Shown: in pieces, positions 44,261 to 55,820 of the stretch
How the letters are laid out: every line of letters begins with the position of its first letter
How positions within the stretch are numbered: the stretch's first letter is position 1
Origin: Fomitopsis serialis
Taxonomy: Eukaryota > Basidiomycota > Agaricomycetes > Polyporales > Fomitopsidaceae
NCBI RefSeq assembly: GCF_022376445.1
Contig: NW_025954996.1
Coordinates: forward strand, 1-64,000
DNA: 64,000 nucleotides
Direction of reading: 5' to 3'
Translations under genes and position numbers: made by a program
Notes under the pieces: model-generated
Database searches by the model: none
Seen by the model: the letters and a program-made list of their open reading frames with translations, nothing else
Told to the model about the DNA's origin: nothing

Positions 44261-44930
44261 GCGCCAACTGACATGCGGCGAGCGGACATTTTTGCATTGT
44301 TATTGTATTTATCCATTCGTGTTATTTGGCTGCAACAGACCCACGGACCTGATGTTCGTCATTATATCGCTCTTACACGCTGGAACTCTTGACTATGTGT
44401 ACATTCACCAGATACTGAGACAGCAGGCACGCGGCACTTCTCGAAGGATGGCACTCATCAAGTGCTCCCGTAACAGAGCGACGGGGAATCAATACCGCTC
44501 TTAACAGCACAGGGGCCTTACGCCCCGCGAATCGATCCACTGATGTATGCTCAGCCTACGTCCTTCACCTTCGTGGGCATTCTGAATTATGGGAGAATTG
44601 GGCGCATAATTACGCGTTACGTGGTGACTACTCTAGACGATAGCACAAACATGCCGCTATGGGAGGTAAGTAGCAATGTAGAAATTCATGCGAGACACGC
44701 TGTTCATTCACGATCCTGCGGGGTAGCTGTCATAATCAGCCGGCAGGTGGCATTTACCGCATTGTAATCAGCTTGTAGGTGGAATTTGCCGCATTGTACA
44801 GTCTTGATGAACGAGGGCGGGTGAGCTTAGGTTTATTAATCTGCATGTGGTGTATACGTACAGCTGCCACGTTGAACACACACTAGGGATCCGGAAATGC
44901 CTTACACATACGGGCTCTTCTTTCCCCAGC
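44261..44930. other. intergenic
   Basis: A 670-bp gap with no gene seen. A near-duplicate pair of short words lies around 44740-44800 (CAGGTGGCATTTACCGCATTGTA and TAGGTGGAATTTGCCGCATTGTA), an imperfect ~23-bp direct repeat. Confidence 0.5.
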
Positions 44931-47900
44931 ATGGCTAGGTCACTCGTCGAGTCCTTGGTTCTCAATGCCAACCGTACGGACTGCCGTTCCCCAGGTGATG
45001 TGGACAGATTGTTAGTTGGCCGCCTATATATACTTGCAGAGCTGCGTTGTGGTTCCCCAGATCCTGAAAGCTCCTTCCATCGTTGTCTCGCCAGCGGAAT
45101 CCCTAAACAAGGTCTTTGATACAACTACGTTCTTGATCCCGAACGTCATAGCAGTGATCGTACGTCGTTTTGATAGCATCGCAGACCTCACAGCTGACGC
45201 CTCACGCACCACGGCCAGGAAGATGCGAAAAGCCAAATCGGGCCAGCCACAACGATTACTACCGGATTCGGAGGTACGTAGTGATCATGTATAACAGGCG
45301 ACATCAGTTTTCTGACAAGCTTGCCAGTTTGACCTCAGTGACGAAACATGGCGGTTATACGAGGATTTGTTCAAAAATGGCGACAAAGCATTCATCAAAG
45401 GTTGGGACAAGGATCTCAACACGTTACTCCTCTTCGTAAGCATTTTCGATTCATAGTGCCAGATCTGCTCTTACGACGATATCCAGGCAACCCTGTTCTC
45501 CGCCATGGTGACGGCATTTGTGCTAGAATCGTACAAATCGCTCGGGTCGACCACGGATATGTGCTCCACCTCAGACGATATCCGGCAATCATCATCAACG
45601 CTGCTCAGTGCTCATCCCAGTGCTGTCGCTGTGCGGATCAACGTGTTATGGTTCTCCAGCCTTATCGCAAGCGTCTCCACTGCATTCCTAGCCGTTCTGA
45701 CAAAAGAATGGCTCGCCGTCCTCCTTGAGGGTCGCGATGATCCTCATATCGGAACGAGAGGTCGACAGCTTCAACATCGTCATGACAACATCCGGAGCTG
45801 GAGACTGTCACAGGTCCTTCCCTTCCTCCCTTTCCTCCTGCACATATCCTTCCTGCTCTTCTTTGCCGGCCTGGTCAATTTCCTATGGTACATCAACAAG
45901 ACGGTGGCCATTGTCGCAGCTGTCCTCGTCTGCGCAATGACTTCGGTATACTGCTGGACACACATTAGGTCCATCCTGAACCCAAGCTGCCCATACAAGA
46001 CGTCATTAACCTCCCTTATCCTGTCATTGGCGAACTCTGTTCGGATAATCATAGTGTGGCATATCCCAGCCGCCTTGGCTAAACTGTGGGTCGTCGTGAC
46101 CGTTTTCAGGAAGACGCTCGATCATGAAGACCACGAGCTGGCTCAGACCGCTTGGGATGTCCTAGTGATGTCATGGTTCCGAGGAACATGGAGAGGAACA
46201 TTTCCCACCTTGCGAGATGTTTTCCCTGACACGGAAGGCGGCCTGCCGCCGGAGGTCACTGCTCTCGGACCCGCGAATATTCTCCGTTTGCGAGAGGACG
46301 TGTATTTGGCACAAAATGCGACTCACATGAACGCTCGCGCTCTGGCTCGGATAATCATCATGCTCAGGTTTTCGGCGCGCGCAGGAGAGGACGCACACAT
46401 ACGGCTGGTCCTCAAAGAACTCTGCGAGTTCCCAGCGCTAGTCGAACACAGATCCCTCTTCATCCACGCAGGCGCTGTCAGACTCTTGACACGCCAACTT
46501 TCACGACCTCTCCCTAATCAGCCAGAGCCACCGGTAGATACGGCGGCTCCATACGCACGGACCCTCGTGCGCCTTCTGACGGAGGCAGATCCTGAAGCCG
46601 ATGATGCCCGGACGATTGCATTCCAGATCAGAGGGATCCCTGTACCTTGGGACATCCGACTACAACAACTTCCACCATACATCCTCTACAATTATCGTCC
46701 TGAAGACGCACTAGTCCAATTGGGCTTGTTCGAGGGCATGCAATTCATGGGTCGATCTTCAACTAGCAATATCGTACTGTTCTCGCACGCGCTGAGACTG
46801 CGACTTATTCGAGCGGTTTCCTCAGGGAGACACAGATCCTCCCGACTTGACACCGGCGAATACGTTGAACTGGGCAACCTCGTCGACCAGTTCTACAGGC
46901 AGCTACTGTCCCGTCGAACTCCAGAAATGTGGGCCGAGCTCTCTGAAGACGATCTGATATCCTTGGTCAACACCATCATCTACATTGGCATGAATCGTCG
47001 ACACGTCGTATCATCCCTCTTCACGAGTGTCGCAGACCAACGCTGGCATGCAGCGTTTTTGTCGAAATCCCTTCATGCACTGGCCACTTTGATGACGAAT
47101 CGGCCAAAAATGGGGTACCCCGTTCTGCGCCAAATCTGCTGGAGCATGTGGATGCTGTCCATGCCGACATCGAAATCTTTATCCGGGTTACTTGTCCCCG
47201 TGGTGAAGTCCACCACCGAACTCGCCTCCGAGCTGTCAGAGTTATTGGACATACAAGGGGATGCATCATTCTGCTACACAGCCGTGGTCCTCTTAGACCA
47301 CACTCTTTGGTGGGAAGTTGCGCACCGCCCAGATTCCCTGTCGGATGCACCGTTACTTGATTCTCGGTCGACTGTTGAGGTACTAGAAGGGGAGGCCGTC
47401 GACCTGAGGAACAAGCTTTTGGAGAAGTTTGTTGTCTTTCTACAGGTGCTCGTGTCTTTGGGGAGCAGAGGACATCCGTCAGAGCCTGACACACAGTCAC
47501 GGTCGGGGGCACGATGGAGCATACGGATAGTGCAGTACTTCGAGTCGCACTTCGCGGATTCGCCAGAAAGACAGACGCTGCAACACCACGACCGTGTGGA
47601 CGCTATTGCCGGAGTTTCGCGCGGCGCGTTCACCCGCCTTACACGACATGTGCTCAGGATCTGCGGGACCGTCCTCGAGATGAAACGAAGGAACCTGGAT
47701 CTACCGATGTCGTGTTGGGAAGACGTGCTATTGAACACGTGCTATTTTCTGGCGAGGATCACCTCCGACCTGAACCATCCCCTCAGGCTGCCATCACAGG
47801 GCGGGCAACAGGGGCTAAAATCCGGGTCGGACCGCGAGGTTATGTTCCTACGCCTTGCACTAGTGGAATTCACCGGTTGGGTGATTCGCGAATGTCTCCG

Positions 47901-48396
47901 TCGCGGTGGTGAACAGACGGCCCCAGAGCATGTCGATGCGGATACTAGCACCCTATCCTTCATCGACGACCTTATGTTGCGTCAAGACCAAAGCACGCCT
48001 CCAAAGCTGGACAAAGTAGTGGCTAACATCGTTTTGTCAATCGAAGAAGCGTGCGGGATTGTCTCAGAATCGCAGCAGAGTCACTCGTACTTGCTGTCGT
48101 TGAAACAATCGGCCGCGGTGTGGCGGCCCGCCATTGGCGCATTCTTGACATGCGTTGAGGGATTAGTAGGTGAAACACGCCTCGACCCAAAGATACAAAA
48201 AGCTTTGCGTTCCAACTTACAGAAATGTTTCAAAGACGGCGTGATGTCAATGGTCGGCGACTTGGAAGAAAACATTGGTAGTACCCTTGCAAACCAGGGC
48301 GGTTGGCCTGCTATCCGCGTAAAGGATGCCTGTTCCAAGGCAATTCAAGATGAGATGGACAACCCGAATGGGGGAGATGATGGCAATCCTCAGTAG
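44931..48396 (+). CDS. DUF6535 domain membrane protein
   Basis: Agaricomycete DUF6535 protein of about 1,060 residues. The domain begins with WRLYEDLFKNGDKAFIKGWD, continues DLNTLLLFATLFSAMVTAFV, and has membrane helices INVLWFSSLIASVSTAFLAV, VLPFLPFLLHISFLLFFAGL and TVAIVAAVLVCAMTSVYCW. This layout of four hydrophobic segments after a W-x-x-Y start is typical of the family. The long C-terminal part (from ~46100) is helical and cytosolic-looking, without a recognised domain. Introns precede FDLSDETW and the ATLFSAM exon. The first exon is uncertain: the ATG at 44931 (MARSLVESLVL) joins the following exon in phase only through acceptors near 45070 or 45094. Function of the family is unknown. 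Confidence 0.75.
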
Positions 48397-49120
48397 CTTG
48401 GAGGAAGGCGACCCCACAGCTGGCGTGGAATGACTCCTATATTGTATACAGCGCGACAGTACGTTCAAATTCTGCGGTTTTGTCACTGGCACTGACCTGC
48501 GTCTAAGCTCATCGATCCAGGCTCCGAGTCACAACTTTCACCGGCGACTGAATCGACCAAGAGCTCCATCCTGTTTGACTCCCTCAACTTTCATACTGTA
48601 CGAATTCCATCGACTCAACCACTAGGTCATGACCTCCCAGTTCGTAATGTTGTACCGTCTTCATTCGATGTAACCCATATTCCATGTCTCGTTCTAATTC
48701 TGGATCCCAAACGCTACTTTCCCGATGACAATGTCCTTGTCCTCACTAAACTCCGCATGCCATTCATGATGTGTCTCGTTTGTGCTGATAGTATATGCTA
48801 TGTATATGCATCTTCTGGCTTGCAATCTTGATCTTGATCTATACTGTAGCTATACTCCCGTTGTCACTGTCAGGGGCGCCCGAGCGTGTCACGTAGTCAC
48901 GGATTGCAATGTCTCAACTCGTTCAAGAGTGTTACGCGGGACTGGGATACAAGTATGTTCATCAGCGCTAGCCACCTGAAATTTTCGCTTCGACCGAGCA
49001 TTAGCTGATAGGACTACGTACCAAATGGCTCACAGCGTCGAGACGCGGACAACATGTGAATACATCCTATCACGGCTCGACGCCCCGAAGCGGCCAGTCT
49101 ACAATAGTCTGAGACTCACG
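48397..49120. other. intergenic between convergent genes
   Basis: A 724-bp gap with no gene seen. AT-rich stretches near 48780-48860 may be transcript ends. Confidence 0.5.
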
Positions 49121-51060
49121 TCAGGAAGGCCATGTCTCTAGCACTGCCATCTCTACATCTCCACTGGCACCCTCTTCATCTTTCCCCGAGGCCAACGCTG
49201 GGCTCGAGTCCGAGTTCGACGTCCCGTCATAGTCGGCGAAATCTCTCGGCATCCCAGCATTCTTCTCCTTCGTTGTCGTCGAGGCCGCTTGCTCCTCGTC
49301 CGTGAAGGCCAGCGAGCCTCCCAGCGAACCGAACGCCGTCGAATATGACCAAAACTGCAGCGCCGATGGGCCCTGGGAGACACCCGCACGCTCAGCGGGC
49401 TCCCAGGATAGAGTATGCATATCAGCGTCCCCGGAAGCTTGGTCCGCGCGGAGGGTGCTCTGCAGGAGAGAGACTTCGCGGAGATTGAAGAAGAGTCGCG
49501 AGAGAAGGAGTGTGGTGAACCTGCATGATGGGTCAACAACGATCAGACGGTGTCGCCTGATAGCAGGAAATGCATACGAGTATATAAAATTGTCAAAATC
49601 TTGGATTGCCTGTGGAATCGGTGGTCAGATTGAACACTGGGATGTCGGAATGGATGTAGAAGGAAGGGACTCACGGGTATCTTGGCCCAACAGACCGCGC
49701 TGAAGATGTTTAGGACGAGCAAAGAGCTAATGGACACAGAAGGGGAGGAGTTGAGCCACAAGGTTATAATCTCGGTATGATCGGCAGTCTCCTCGCCTGC
49801 GATCGACACACTCACCCAAAGTAAAGCGTTCCTGAGACGCGACCGACAATGATATACCGTCAGACAACGACGAGAAGCTACAGCGGCGCATCAGGCAGAA
49901 TGCTCACCGTCTCGCAGGAGGAGCAGCGTGAGGGGAATGTCCGACTTGGTGAGGTGCGACATCCGCTTGACGCCGTACGTGACGCGCCAAGTTGCGAGCA
50001 GCACGAGCGCATCGCCGACGACAGTACTGACGCGCGTCGCGATCTCGACTGGCAGCAAGAGATTCAATTCAGGTCAGTAAGCAAAAGGATGGGACAGACG
50101 GGACAGTCGTCAGGCGTACATCTACGGGTGTGCGAGGTCAGCAACCGCGGACGAGAGGGCAAAACCCCGAGCATTGAGATGATACTGACATGCTTTGGAC
50201 TCGCGCAGGGACATTGTTCGTGATTGTGCATGTGTAGGAAGGCGGAAGAACCTCCCAGATCATGAGAATGTTCCGGTGCTGGGAAGTATCATCAATGTCC
50301 ACTTGCACGATCGGCGCAGACTCGAGTCTGATAAATTGGGCGCACCAGGTTCGTAGCCACTGGAACGAGGGACAGGGCGAAGACCATGATGGGTACTGAC
50401 CAGTCTCGTGGATTGATCGCGTATACGCGCAGGGCGGAGATTGCTGAATGTCTCGAATGCGTTCTCAGTGATTGACATGAGGACGCACATAGTCTCACCT
50501 CCCCATGTCAAGTACATGACACAAGTGTCAGCACCGTAGGCTAGGTTCAGCGCATACACACTGCAATATGCACCGGTCAGATTTCCGGAAGCGGCGACTA
50601 TATCGGCCGGTAAGTTCCACGAACCTCTGCAAATGTTGAGCGTTAGCAGCCATGTACGGCATACAGTACGTGCCATAGCGAAGGAGGACTTGCCTTACAA
50701 TCGAGGTCCCACCAGGTAGCGATGTTAATCACGAAATACAGTGGAGTGGATACGTGCATCAGCACGTAGAGAATAGGCACGATGGGTATCCTTCGCTGGC
50801 TCGGACGTCCCCATATGAGATCCACCTCGCGATCAAACGTGATCAGCCGGTCATATGCGTAGAGCGCTGGTGCGCAGAGGGGTGTCACTTCGAAGGAGCA
50901 CCAGGAATAGAGCATCGTAGTGCTTACCAAACGGAGCAGCGAGCAAGAAGTTCTGGATTAAACTGTACGTAAACACGTCAGACAATGTACGAGAGCGTGT
51001 AAGAAGAGACATCGCGTACGCGGAGTCCAGCTGGTATATCAATTGCGGGTTGCTCGACAT
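49121..51060 (-). CDS. DUF6533 domain multi-pass membrane protein
   Basis: The start ATG at 51060 opens MSSNPQLIYQLDSAYAMSLL. After a short intron the DUF6533 signature appears: ALYAYDRLITFDREVDLIWG, followed by helices such as IVPILYVLMHVSTPLYFVIN. Later exons give ISALRVYAINPRDWSVPIMV, VVGDALVLLATWRVTYGVKR, KSDIPLTLLLLRDGTLYFG, LLVLNIFSAVCWAKIPVS and FLFNLREVSL. This order (RVYA...W, D..V..TW, PL..LLLRDGTLYF, NLR) is the normal plan of these seven-helix Agaricomycete proteins. The C-terminus is acidic and disordered, ending MAVLETWPS. The exon between 50,450 and 50,700 is the least certain. Function is unknown; a receptor-like membrane role is often assumed but unproven. Confidence 0.75.
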
Positions 51061-52106
51061 GGCGGACGAAGGGCCTTTGGGGCCTCAAGAAAGGGGTTTC
51101 GCGGCACTGGCAGCGCATGCGTTGGCTTCGACGCGCCGAATTATGCTCGCACCAATAAGGTTTGACTGACAGTGAAGCAGAATCCGATGAGTGGTCGAGG
51201 GTAGGGATCCATATACAAGGTGTTGGGTGCATGGGGCAGTGGCCCGCCGCAGCTTCTCGGGAATCGAAGCACAACTCAACAAGAGATATCAGTTCACGCA
51301 CATGCGAAAAGCGAGCGATAAGACGCACAGTAGGTGACCACTTTGCTACTTTGTAAGGGTCGCAGCCGCTTCCCTTCGCAGCGCCATGCGATTGTCCACA
51401 CGAAGTAGATGGATGTCAATGTAGCCATAGTTCCCGTGTCATGGACGCCAGCGCGCAGTCAGAAGAAGTGTGGATATCTGGTGCATGTGTCCAAGGAATC
51501 ATCGCCACGAGCGATATTGACCACTGGTGGCGCTGGTGACTGGACCTCGCTTGGCGATGTGATGTGAGGTAAGTAGAAGGAGAGGAACGTCCGACTTGAG
51601 CGCAGAACGTGCTCTGTGGCATTCTGAACAGTGGCGGTAGCTACCGCTTTGTTCTCTGAAACATGTATATTGCAGAGATGGTTAATGCAGAAAAAGCTTA
51701 CACGACGCGCCCTGCAACGATGGCTAGTGCTACTGTACTTGCCAGTGGTTGGTCCATCGAGGCCACAATTCGGTAACCTGGAGACAGCAGGATGAGCACT
51801 GGCATGACACCTACGCGATGCATTCGGACCAACCTGATATGTACTGACACAGAACGTCAGGCTACGCCGCACCTGGTGATCGCACCTTGCACCATCCGCT
51901 GCGCTGCTAGTACTAAGAGCCCACGGAGGTATCAATGCCGTCGTGCTTCGAGAAGTCCACCAATGGTGCACCAAAACAGCGTCTTCCGAGTACGCGCCTC
52001 TTCACACCTCCGATATTGACTTTGATTGTTGTGCTACCTGCACTGGGCTGCCAGAAGACTGGTGACGTGGTAAATGATGCCTGCGAAACTGTGGGCCGTG
52101 GCAGTC
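51061..52106. other. gene-poor stretch with a DUF6533 relic
   Basis: Apart from the relic at 51560-51830, no gene is supported upstream of the DUF6533 gene. Confidence 0.4.
51560..51830 (-). pseudogene. decayed second DUF6533 copy
   Basis: The minus strand reads MPVLILLSPGYRIVASMDQP and then STVALAIVAGRVV. After a possible intron, another frame gives ECHRARSALKSDVPLLLLTS. In the intact neighbour the matching parts are the helix before VSTVVGDALVLLATW and the segment MSHLTKSDIPLTLLLLRDG. The relic has lost the RDG, the following helix is missing, and the frames need shifting to connect. It is probably an old tandem duplicate of the gene at 49121-51060. Confidence 0.45.
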
Positions 52107-52497
52107 CAGGTATGAGGCTGATGAATTGCCCCGTGTGCGCACAGTACTGCGTGCCGAAGAATTGCTGTTGACCTGACAGAGGACTCGGACGCCTGAAGTC
52201 AACTCGTGCTGCCGCTGGTCGCGGAGACGGTTATATCCCAGATCTGATTCCGATTGACCTGTGCACATTTGCCTAAATGGGACGTTTTGTGGCGTCGCCG
52301 CTGCGCCCCGCGCCGGGCCAGCGTCACGGTATTGAACGTTGTCACGGTAATGTTAATCGTTGTCTCAGGCTTTCATAAAACCGCGCCGCTCAACTTCTAT
52401 GCTGAGGATGGCTAGTGCGGCCAGATTGCACGTCTCCGAATTGATGAATGAGGGAGTCGTGACTCGGTGTAAGTATGTCGTGTCCGTTGACTCCTTA
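52107..52497 (+). repeat. ~390-bp direct repeat, copy A
   Basis: It matches copy B (56259-56650) with few differences, including TGACCTGACAGAGGACTCGG, CTAAATGGGACGTTTTGTGG, TGTCTCAGGCTT and GTCGTGTCCGTTGACTCC in the same order and spacing. Both copies have a short frame ending in CAQYCVP-x-x-CC and a stop near the left end. The pair flanks a ~3.8-kb segment with the transporter gene. Confidence 0.9.
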
Positions 52498-54237
52498 CAT
52501 TGATTCCGCCGCTTATAAGGGTCTTGTATGGCCTTATAGGCCAGGTTAGCTTTTGGCGATGCGTTTTCTTGCTCTGAAGCTCAATGAAGCTGCATGTCAG
52601 AGTACTAGGGAAATGATGATTTCAAATCACCCGTTCTGAACCCCGAAGCCCATTTAGCCTTGCTCACAAGCATTCACGAACGACGCGGGATTTATTGGTG
52701 AGGGATCGAGGGCTGGGGTGAGTCACTCGTACCGGTCCATGGCATGTCTAACCCTCGTCCCCAGGTCATATGTGGTGCTCGACCGACCGCCGTCACCGCC
52801 CCTCCGTGCGAGACGCACGAGCTCTTCCTCAAACTACGCAGCATCTTGGCGATTCCAGCGTTGACTTATTCAACCAGTTTGCCATACGTACCGCGCTTCC
52901 CCTCAATGCCGTGCTTTATTTTGCTGACTTCAGAGCGTGGATGCCCCTCTGATGAGCAGCAGCATCAGCTTGGATTCAGATCCAGACGCGGGGGAAGGTG
53001 GAGATCGACTGACGATGCGCACTGAGCCCATGCCGGCTTTCATCGGACACGCAAGGCGCACCCGTGAACGCAGACAGGAGCCTCTGGCGGATGCAGCACG
53101 AAGAAGGCATTTAAGATTCTAGCGATCGTGGCGGACAGGGTCCGCTGCGTGACGAGTACGCACAAAAGATCGGCAAGCCATATGGTGGAGAGAACAGCTG
53201 GGCGGTTCGTTCACTATGTGGACTCATAGCTCTGAGCGGAAGACTCGGACTACCCATCATTACTCGGTGCGAAGATTCAATGTCAGTTCTCTTTCCGGTT
53301 GACACTGTCGTTAGGCCCCGTCGATCTTGCAACTCGCTGCATTCGAGCTCGTCCGCGCTCGGCTTGCCCATGAAGTGGGTCCATATGCTTGCAATTGGTT
53401 GTGGTCTACCTGTCTGGGCGCGCGGCTCCGCATGGTCCGTCTTGCCTGAAATGCCTGGACGTCGTCGCTACTTGGTTCCGGTGCGAGTTGGACTCGTCAA
53501 TAAAGGAGTCATTGACCTCGCGCCCAATAACGCAGAACAGTCACGATGCATCCTAGCCAGTCTCTGTTGCCTTACTGCGGAGCATAATCCATGCGTCGAT
53601 CTTACGGCGGCCCTCAGGCTGGTTCTAAGAAAGCCAACAGGAAGGTTTGAGGAAGGTGCGCAATTCATCATTGACCTGCGTTCCTTCCGGGCGTCCGGGC
53701 GACCCGCCTGCAGAATTGCCTATCATGGCTGGCCTGTGGTGTGGAATCGACATCTTGACCCAATTTTGAGCTTCAATGATGGAAGCGCTGGGCCTGAGTT
53801 GCAACACTTTGCTATCTACTCTCACAATACTCTCACAAGCTCCCCTTCGATGTCACTTCAGAGTTCCACAGATAATCAACGGCGGCCTCGCAGTGAGAAT
53901 CGCTGCTGCGGCAGACGCCGCTGGGACACGGTTCAATATCCGTGGTCGTTTGAACATCTGAGGTAAGAGCTCTCCCGGACGGTCGCTGTGTATGGACTAA
54001 CTGTTGAATGTACCTGCAGCATGAGCCCGCCAAGTAAATGTAGCCCGCCATCACCATAGCCACGTTCGTTGAGCCGCGAAGGACATACGGAAGCAATCTC
54101 AGGGACGCGATACGAGACGAGCGCCTTTCCGGCTCGTTACGGCGCTCCCGGAAGGTTTGCACGATTACCTTTAAGCCTGACCCGAGTCCGCAAAATCTTG
54201 CACTGACCGAGACAGCACCTCGATAACGGACCCAGCG
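52498..54237. other. gene-poor stretch between repeat and transporter
   Basis: About 1.7 kb with several medium open frames but none with recognisable family features. A gene of unknown type cannot be excluded near 53280-53960, where a plus-strand frame of 228 codons is open. Confidence 0.35.
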
Positions 54238-55820
54238 ATGGCGGATTTCAAAGAGGACCTGGACGCCACCGACATCGAGGTCCAGAGCGCGGACGCCAAG
54301 GTGGTGGTGAAGCGTGAGCCTATTCATGTCATGGTCGATCTCGCGATCGCTCATAATGAATCAATGAATGGCAGCGAAATGGTACCGCTCGACGATGTAC
54401 AACGCCGTCATCCTCGGAGTCTGCAACCTGCTGGCTCCGGGCCTCTGGGGCGCTATGAACTCCCTCGGAGCGGGAGGGGCGCAGAAACCGTACCTGGTCA
54501 ACGCGAGCAACGCGCTCACATCCTGTCTTATGGTCGTCACCTGCATGCTCTCAAGTATCGTGGTTAAAGCGATCGGGATCAAGTGGACGCTCATCATAGG
54601 CACGATGGGATACGTACCGTACGCCGCCGGGCTGTACACCAACAACAGGTATGGCACCGAGTGGTTTGTCCTCTTTGGTGCCGCCCTCTGTGGCTTGTCG
54701 GCAGGCGTCTTCTGGATGTCGGAGGCAGCGATCGCGTTGGCGTACCCCGAGCCATACAATCAGGGCCGCTTCTTGGGGCTTTGGCTCAGCTTCCAGGTCG
54801 GCGGACAGATCCTCGGGGGCGCCATCAATCTCGGAATCAACTCAAAGAGAAACGAGGCCGGCAGCATCTCGTACAAGGTGTACCTCATAATCATCGCGCT
54901 GCAAGCCCTGGGGCCGTTCGCGGGTCTCTTGCTGAGCAAGCCAGAGCAGGTGCAGCGGAAGGACGGAGTCCCCGTCCGGCTGAAGATCACGAACGGCAGC
55001 ATCGCGGAACTGAAGGACACGACAAAGCTCTTCTTCAGCAAGAACTTCCTGCTCATCGCCCCCCTCATCGCGCAAACCGTCTACTCCGAGGCCGTCACAT
55101 ACACCTACCAGTCCCTCTGGTTCACCGTGCGCGTGCGCGCCCTCGGCTCGTTCGTCTCCGGCATAGTCGCCATGATCGCGGGCAATCTGCTGGGCGCCTT
55201 CCTCGACCACACGAAGCTCAGGCTGCACACGCGCGCCCGCTGGGCCTTCTTCACCGTCTTCGGCCTGCAGGGCGTGTGGTGGATCTGGGCGACGATCCTC
55301 GTCACCGAGTTCCGGAGAACGCAGCCGACGTACGACTGGGTCGACGCGGGCTTTGGCAAAGGCTTCGGACTCTTCCTGTTCCTCGTCATCGGCTATCAGG
55401 TCCAGTATTTGTATCTGTAAGCGAACGTCTCACAGAATTGGACACGGGACTGATGCCAGCGCAGGTACTTCGTCGTCGGCACCCTCGCCGACAGCGAGGC
55501 CGAGGTCGTACGCATCGCCGGGTTGCTTCGAGGCACCGAGTCGGCCGCACAAGCTGTTAGCGTAAGTCATGCCCACACCCACCCCCACCCCCGCCACAAG
55601 ACACCGTGCTGACGCGATTCATTCGCAGTACGGACTGAATAGTGTGCCCATCTTTGCCTCGGTCGGCGGGGTGTACTTGAACTTTGGCATGTGGGCCATC
55701 TCCTTGTTCCCCGCCTGGCTGGTCGTCCGACAGATCGGGTATGGACTGGGGGATGGCAAGGCCCGTCGCGAGGCGGATCTAGCGCGCGAACAGCAGGAAG
55801 GAAGAGGAGAAAAAGGCTGA
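54238..55820 (+). CDS. UNC-93-like major facilitator transporter
   Basis: Exons 54238-54313, 54375-55416, 55465-55561 and 55629-55820 join in phase to 468 residues. The first intron removes the sequence between VVVK and PKWYRSTMYNAVILGVCNLL. Family marks are LAPGLWGAMNSLGAGGAQKP near the N-terminus, SAGVFWMSEAAIALAYPEP, GRFLGLWLSFQVGGQILGGA and TYQSLWFTVRVRALGSFVSG. About eleven to twelve membrane helices are visible, with a basic/acidic cytosolic tail (KARREADLAREQQEGRGEKG). Fungal relatives are annotated UNC-93/MFS with unknown substrate. The signature helices are intact. It lies between the two copies of a ~390-bp direct repeat, which could promote its loss or duplication by recombination. 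Confidence 0.88.

Noticed and set aside
54583..55560. A 325-codon frame overlapping the UNC-93-like transporter in another frame
   Set aside because: It is an Arg/His-rich shadow of the GC-rich transporter exon, which has clear membrane helices and family motifs.
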